Below are positions 60,101-64,000 of a stretch of 64,000 bases of DNA, piece after piece. The translations under genes were made by a program, and so were the position numbers. This DNA comes from an uncultured Opitutales bacterium. Lineage in GTDB: Bacteria > Verrucomicrobiota > Verrucomicrobiia > Opitutales > UBA953. Every line of letters starts with the position of its first letter. Position 1 is the first letter of the stretch. A model generated the notes under the pieces. It saw only the letters and a list, made by a program, of their open reading frames with translations, had not been told where the DNA came from and searched no databases. The stretch lies in contig CAKUQY010000008.1 of NCBI GenBank assembly GCA_934675585.1, forward strand, positions 1 to 64,000, written 5' to 3'.

Positions 60101-63100
60101 CTATGCAAAAATCGATCCCGCAAAAAAGAAAATTTACATTAATACAAACAAAGAATTGCGTGGCGAATCGTTCACGAAAACACTCGGGCACGAATTAACA
60201 CACATCGCCGCTAAATTTGTCGGCTGGAAAGAATTGAAACGCGTGCTACTCGGCGACAAACTGTTTAAAAACTTTTTGTTTGGCTATGAAAATTATCGTC
60301 GTGCAGAACGCGGACAAGCACCAATTGTCAGCTACGAAGAATTTTTCAACGACATCAAAAATCGCTACGAAACACAATTAGGTAAAAATTTTAGCGACAA
60401 ATACATCGAAGAAGAAATCGCCGCCGATGTTATGGGCGCGACCATTTTCTCAAACAATGTTAAAATTTTACAAACCTTGCACAATGAAAATAAGTCATTG
60501 TTCAAAAAAATTCTCGATTGGCTTAAATCGCTTGTGAGTAGCACGCGAGGACTTAAAATTTGCGATGAAGCCGTTAATGCCGTCAATTTGTTCAACAACA
60601 TTTTAAAAGACGCAAAAACAGCCGAAATTAAACAAAAAGGAAAGGCAGAATTTACCATCATCACGCCAAACAACGGCAAGCCAATTGAAATCAAAGGCGA
60701 ATACCGTGTAATTGACGCGAACGACATCAAATTTGTCGATATTACCAAAAAAGACGAGCAAAATAAACAAGACCGCGACCGACACGGCAAAAACACACGC
60801 TTGCAAACAGAGGGCATTCTTAAAAACTTTTATCCTGCGCGATTGATGGCTTCGGCAACAACCGCAGAAGGCGCAACGCTGGTGCAAGAACTCGATGATG
60901 GCAGTGTGATGTCGATTTCGGGCGAAGGGCGCGCCCGCACCCTGCAGACGATGTATGACCAAGGCGGTAAAAACGAACAAAAATACCGTGAAACACTCAA
61001 CGAATTTTTGAGCGACTACGGCATGAGCGTTCCCGCGGGAATCGAAAAACCAATGCTCGTTCGCGTAGTAAAACAAACGAGCAACGGGAACGACTTTGCC
61101 GCAATTGCTCAAAATAGTAATGACGCGGCACAATTGGAGCGCAACGATGGCGAAAAAGCTCAAAACGATTCATTAAAAATTGACGAAGAACTCATCAATC
61201 GCGTTCCTCCAAAAATTGACAGCGGAGACATTGCAGATGTCAGCATTAATGGCTCTTTCATCAATGAATTTAACAAGCGAATTAACGCCGGCGCAAACTA
61301 TCTCAAATACAACGGCGAAGGTTATGTTGAATCTTACGCCGAACGCGTAAATAATGCAATTGTAGCCAAGATTTTAAATAACCGAGCCGCAACATTTAAA
61401 TTGTTTGTCGATTTCTCGCAAAGTTTTCGCTATCAAATTCAAGACTTGAAAGAAAGCGGCATCGCCCTGCTCTCAATGCACTACAAAAATCCCGACTATT
61501 CGATTTGTGCAGAAATTGGCAAGGCAGTTGAAGCAGCATGTGCGGCGCGGGAACTCATTTTTCAAAAAAAGCACAAGGGCGCGAGTTTTGACAGTCTTAT
61601 CACAAACTTTTTCTCAACAGACAGTTTTGAACAAACAAAAACAGACGGCGATAAGATTATTTTTGACAAAGAAATCGCACACAAATTAGCAAGTCTTTTC
61701 AAAACGCGTTCCCACAAATTTGGCAATGTGATTAACAATTACATCTCCAAAATCAATGCCGTTTTTGGAGAGAGTGGAAAAGATGTCGATATGTTTGCAA
61801 CGCAAAAAACGCGCGAGAACTATCTCGACGAAGTAATCGAGAAAATCGAAAACGCCGAAACAAAGGACAATGCCAAACATTCACTGACGCGAGAAGACCT
61901 CGCAAAAGTTTCTGCGCCTGCGAACGTGCAAACGACGCAAGCGGAAGCATTGGATGCGTTGAAAAAGTTGAATAAAAAAGATTTGGTAAATCGTGAGACT
62001 GGCATTGTGGCGCAAGTTAACAGCAATCAGCGCACGAAGATGATTAGCAATAAAGCAAGCGAAAAAAGCATTAACAACGGTTTTTCTCGCGAACAACATT
62101 TTTTCGCTGCGTCAGTTGTCGATAGCTTGTGGGGAAATGCTCGACTTTGGAAAGAACACGAAGACAAAAACGGGAATAAAGAAATCTCAATTTTACGTTT
62201 TGTATCGCCAGTTATTTTTGACGGGGAAACAAACTATGTTTTGTTAACCGCAAAAAAATCTGACGATAAAACAAACAAAGTTTACAGTGTTGAGGTAGAA
62301 AACATAGAAACGCTCCGAGCAAGGGGCGGTGCAGCGTTAAAAAACGTCCAACACCACAAATCTCGGAGCGTTGAAGATATTATTGCTGAAATTGACGCGG
62401 AAGTCAAGCGTGCAAATGAGGATGTGCGGTATTCGCTCGCGCGGGAACGTGCAATTGAACAATTTAAGCAAGAAAATCCAAATGGCGTTGTGATTGAACA
62501 CGCGTTTCACGGAACGGGAAGATTTGGCTTTGTTGAATTCAACAACAAAAGACGCAATTATCACTTCTTCACCGACAACAAAACAATGGCGCGCAGTTAT
62601 TTGCCCAACAATGCTGAAATTGGTAAAGATGGAGAATTGAAAAATCAAGCACCATTGACCAAAAACGAACTTATTAACGCGTTGTATAACGAACGCGGAG
62701 AAATTATTATTCCTGTTTTTGGCTTTTTAAAAGAGGGGCTTGCAGTGCCACAATCAAAAGTTGAGGGGCGCGATGGCGCGGTTAAATATTTTAAAAGTCG
62801 CTTTGGCGAAAAATATTCAAATCCCGAAACGTTCCTTGCCTTGAACAAAGGCAGCAGTTTTGTTTATGTGAAAAAAATCGCAGATGCAAGTCGAGAAGAT
62901 TTGCTCGATGTGTATAAGTTTAAAACAGGACAAAAAAAACGCCCCGGCATTTATGATGTTGATTTGTTTATTAAAAATCCACTCATAATTGACGCGAAAG
63001 GCGGTTTTTGGAGCAGTCTTTTCGATGATATTCCAGAAGGCAAAATTAGTAGAACATTGGCTGACGGAAGTCGAAACTTAAATTTCTATAAAGAAAGGGC

Positions 63101-64000
63101 AGAGTATATTTTAAACTATCTTCCAGAAAAATTAAGAAACTACATCAAAGAAACCAATCTTAGCACGCCCGATACAACAGATGATGTTGCAAAAACTGCG
63201 AAGAAATTGGGTTATGACGGCGTAGTGCTTAAAAATGTTCTCGACTACTCAGATGGCGGAAAATTAAGCAAAGAAGAACAAAAAATTCCATCGGACGTTT
63301 ATGTTGTTTTTAAAAGCAATCAAATTAAACTTTCTAAAAACTACACCGAAGACGATAACGGGAACGAAATACCAAGCGAAAACCGCTATGATTTTAAAAA
63401 CGCAGATATTCGCTACTCGCTCGCGGATATGAACGCTGCCGAGGCGTATCAAGCGAACAGTGAGGCAGGACGCGTGCGCGATGAAATTGAATCCGTGCGG
63501 GAACGCGTGGAAAACGACGGTATTAAATATTCGCTCATTGCTTATCACGGCGGAAACTTTGATTTTGACAAGCCGCAACGCGAGTTTCGCGGCAAAGGCG
63601 AAGGGCACGCGGCACACGGCGCAGGCTTTTATGTGGCGATGAATAAAGATGTGAGTAAAAGCTATGCAGAACGCAATTCCAATTTAAAAACAACTTCGTT
63701 TGGACGCGTCTTGCACTCGGTTTTGTTGCCCGACGATAATGGGTTTAATTATTTAAGCGAAGAAAAGTCAATCACAGACGAGCAAAGGGCGGCAATTGAA
63801 AAAGAATTTGAAAAAACCTATTATCAAGGCAAAGAGTTTGAGGGCTCGGGCGTTTCCAAGGACGCATTTGGAGCATCTGCTTATGCTTCACTTGCGGGAG
63901 AGATTCGCAGAATTGAGCATATAAACGGAAACGATTTTTCTATCGTCTCTGCGAAAGAAGCCGCGAGCGACCTTTTGCGCCGTGCTGGCATTGTCGGCAT
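57186..64000 (+). CDS. Giant polyvalent internal virion protein (gp16-like), partial
   Basis: Open from the ATG at 57186 past the window end: at least 2271 residues. In order: helical N-terminal region with three hydrophobic stretches (about 360-390, 413-443, 514-539), a 33-residue Ser-Glu-x repeat (663-695), a zinc-metallopeptidase-like TLGHELTHIA (His1002, Glu1003, His1006) followed by EEEIAADVMG, a ParB-like DdrB-type domain (about 1168-1308), a PBECR-type nuclease-like domain (about 1634-1710), and two ADP-ribosyltransferase-like domains (about 1755-2060 and from 2119). Four (K/R)(Y/H)SL linkers mark domain boundaries. Likely ejected with the DNA. Domain names rest on motif recognition. 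Confidence 0.75.
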   Translation, partial: MNNQEISLSEYAPKTALPIENTITATPAFQIDPFKEVDTSHEFLGRAEERYQIKKDIKAGMSDEDLFEKYKDAQIFNPERRKVIERLEGATKEFDSARNTSAHIDTIIRVGNKIALNNRKQRDVSSIAPVPVPISEQDRIEVLTAASNLIGFAPQDANDLNRFWSKDGVMGKDWEESIEWITQTLAPKAQAFKAFKEFDDAEQWKKEEIAQKQGKTIGEVYLSLLNNVKDVREAFESLKGFNDNEKRAAAALLFQNKALGDTMMSAYTIEKVLGKLSKEEQTNVIGALRKTNVETYNGIMAKIAAGTADAIESTALGIENFFKIVAGDGVSQETASATLAVNDALARKFGEGKITTTIGKGVGQAVVMIPSLAAGAAGGGVAVAGTLAAQYFPGAMSDFYIEAKSEGASNRKALLGAIGAGALEVGTEYLGTAFFLGKGLLISKTAGKTAKAVRLLDDAIVGKNIGKWGAIKTAAKNNLKMISGESAEEVVNYVGNALLMANATGKDVEINGSEIADIVAQTAVATLTLGAGRVAASKMSAGSITTPTTTPEMLWRMTEADFDNNLMQAVLDSDMGVQMGADNETLIKQSEQGDMTNINLAEWQKLNEEEKTSVIEKDFYNGEKHTKKDIDRAKKILNFTSDYTAKASGRVASSGTSNISNNSEFSEISEISENSEISENSESSEISENSENSDFSHEPSFAEVKEKAPEFDISQDVSAAFTGELSPKNIKVYKILKAIADDNTLSSIEKLNVVQNYNSLALSRKVLQENNIELDDLSQEQLLERAFNMTATGISVGEKMSGNAKPSETPTIPQTDADALPNTEEYKTVKKILADASVQDALKTLRLQGATLNAEDIASEQPQGQLEQIVKNAAKYLSGTDAINYTRAAINAVSSANFDAKKGVPTDLNKTLAEVGARMFGNIEKYADLQKQMADTGTDFELKKAVNAFNKRKQEFGALKDYEIELTDKIGGYAKIDPAKKKIYINTNKELRGESFTKTLGHELTHIAAKFVGWKELKRVLLGDKLFKNFLFGYENYRRAERGQAPIVSYEEFFNDIKNRYETQLGKNFSDKYIEEEIAADVMGATIFSNNVKILQTLHNENKSLFKKILDWLKSLVSSTRGLKICDEAVNAVNLFNNILKDAKTAEIKQKGKAEFTIITPNNGKPIEIKGEYRVIDANDIKFVDITKKDEQNKQDRDRHGKNTRLQTEGILKNFYPARLMASATTAEGATLVQELDDGSVMSISGEGRARTLQTMYDQGGKNEQKYRETLNEFLSDYGMSVPAGIEKPMLVRVVKQTSNGNDFAAIAQNSNDAAQLERNDGEKAQNDSLKIDEELINRVPPKIDSGDIADVSINGSFINEFNKRINAGANYLKYNGEGYVESYAERVNNAIVAKILNNRAATFKLFVDFSQSFRYQIQDLKESGIALLSMHYKNPDYSICAEIGKAVEAACAARELIFQKKHKGASFDSLITNFFSTDSFEQTKTDGDKIIFDKEIAHKLASLFKTRSHKFGNVINNYISKINAVFGESGKDVDMFATQKTRENYLDEVIEKIENAETKDNAKHSLTREDLAKVSAPANVQTTQAEALDALKKLNKKDLVNRETGIVAQVNSNQRTKMISNKASEKSINNGFSREQHFFAASVVDSLWGNARLWKEHEDKNGNKEISILRFVSPVIFDGETNYVLLTAKKSDDKTNKVYSVEVENIETLRARGGAALKNVQHHKSRSVEDIIAEIDAEVKRANEDVRYSLARERAIEQFKQENPNGVVIEHAFHGTGRFGFVEFNNKRRNYHFFTDNKTMARSYLPNNAEIGKDGELKNQAPLTKNELINALYNERGEIIIPVFGFLKEGLAVPQSKVEGRDGAVKYFKSRFGEKYSNPETFLALNKGSSFVYVKKIADASREDLLDVYKFKTGQKKRPGIYDVDLFIKNPLIIDAKGGFWSSLFDDIPEGKISRTLADGSRNLNFYKERAEYILNYLPEKLRNYIKETNLSTPDTTDDVAKTAKKLGYDGVVLKNVLDYSDGGKLSKEEQKIPSDVYVVFKSNQIKLSKNYTEDDNGNEIPSENRYDFKNADIRYSLADMNAAEAYQANSEAGRVRDEIESVRERVENDGIKYSLIAYHGGNFDFDKPQREFRGKGEGHAAHGAGFYVAMNKDVSKSYAERNSNLKTTSFGRVLHSVLLPDDNGFNYLSEEKSITDEQRAAIEKEFEKTYYQGKEFEGSGVSKDAFGASAYASLAGEIRRIEHINGNDFSIVSAKEAASDLLRRAGIVG

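Larger units (their letters stand above)
25422..64000. mobile_element. Temperate podovirus-like prophage, left 38.6 kb
   Basis: Bounded on the left by the tRNA scar and open on the right. It has leftward regulators, a rightward early/replication module, packaging genes (TerS-like, TerL), and a virion module with T7-type portal, scaffold, tail tube A and B analogues and internal virion proteins; there is no tail tape measure, sheath or long tube gene, so a short tail is expected. No single-subunit RNA polymerase is seen. Integrase and endolysin are not recognised in the window. Host word density drops about threefold here. Confidence 0.9.

Overview
The window joins about 25.4 kb of ordinary bacterial chromosome (1-25421) to the left 38.6 kb of a prophage that runs off the right edge (25422-64000). 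The host is Gram-negative: it has LptF/G, FabZ, an OmpH/Skp-type chaperone and a beta-barrel protein. Start codons mostly follow A/T-rich leaders with little Shine-Dalgarno, and several genes have a TATAAT box only 6-10 nt before the start, which suggests leaderless messages. Lineage is not decided by the sequence; a gut-type member of the Verrucomicrobiota/PVC group or a Bacteroidota-like relative are both possible. The host signature is the word GCGGGAACG (either strand), roughly one copy per 350 bp, in genes and spacers; head-to-head pairs of it form many of the terminators.

Chromosome, left to right and nearly all on the minus strand: nuoG-nuoH-nuoI (complex I); a seven-gene unit read from def through an NAD-dependent epimerase, a YbaK/EbsC deacylase, an M24 peptidase, a small unknown, a CBS-DHH family II pyrophosphatase and plsC; fabZ-ompH; an outer-membrane protein; lptF/G-moaB-hemH; two U32-like paralogues followed by tatD; purD; mazG on the plus strand; a CysJ-type FAD/NADPH reductase; nadE; and comM. 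hemH carries a short repeat otherwise seen in prophage spacers.

The prophage starts at a 25-bp tRNA 3'-end fragment (25422-25446), the expected attachment-site scar; the rebuilt tRNA, and probably the integrase, should lie beyond 64000. Then come two A/T-rich membrane-protein genes and two paralogous ribbon-helix-helix-like regulators on the minus strand with phased TGAAAAA operators; a rightward early operon of small unknown proteins, an SSB-like protein and a fused primase/D5 helicase; a 310-bp spacer with ten copies of GGTTAAAAG (candidate origin); TerS-like and TerL, a VRR-NUC nuclease with an SNF2 helicase; and a short-tailed (T7/podovirus-like) virion cassette: portal, scaffold, fibre, a Ser-Glu-Pro-repeat protein, a glycosyltransferase, tail nozzle, capsid with a C-terminal BACON domain, holin-like proteins, internal virion proteins, tail tube A and a giant ejected polyvalent protein (over 2,271 residues: zincin, ParB-like, nuclease-like and two ART-like domains). 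A two-gene minus-strand moron with its own palindromic operator interrupts the cassette before the capsid gene.

Most worth following up: the iterated GCGGGAACG system, the polyvalent protein with its repeated RYSL linkers, the capsid-BACON fusion, the Ser-rich protein/glycosyltransferase pair, the antisense moron, the RHH pair with phased operators, the iteron origin, and a hairpin repeat shared by host and prophage.
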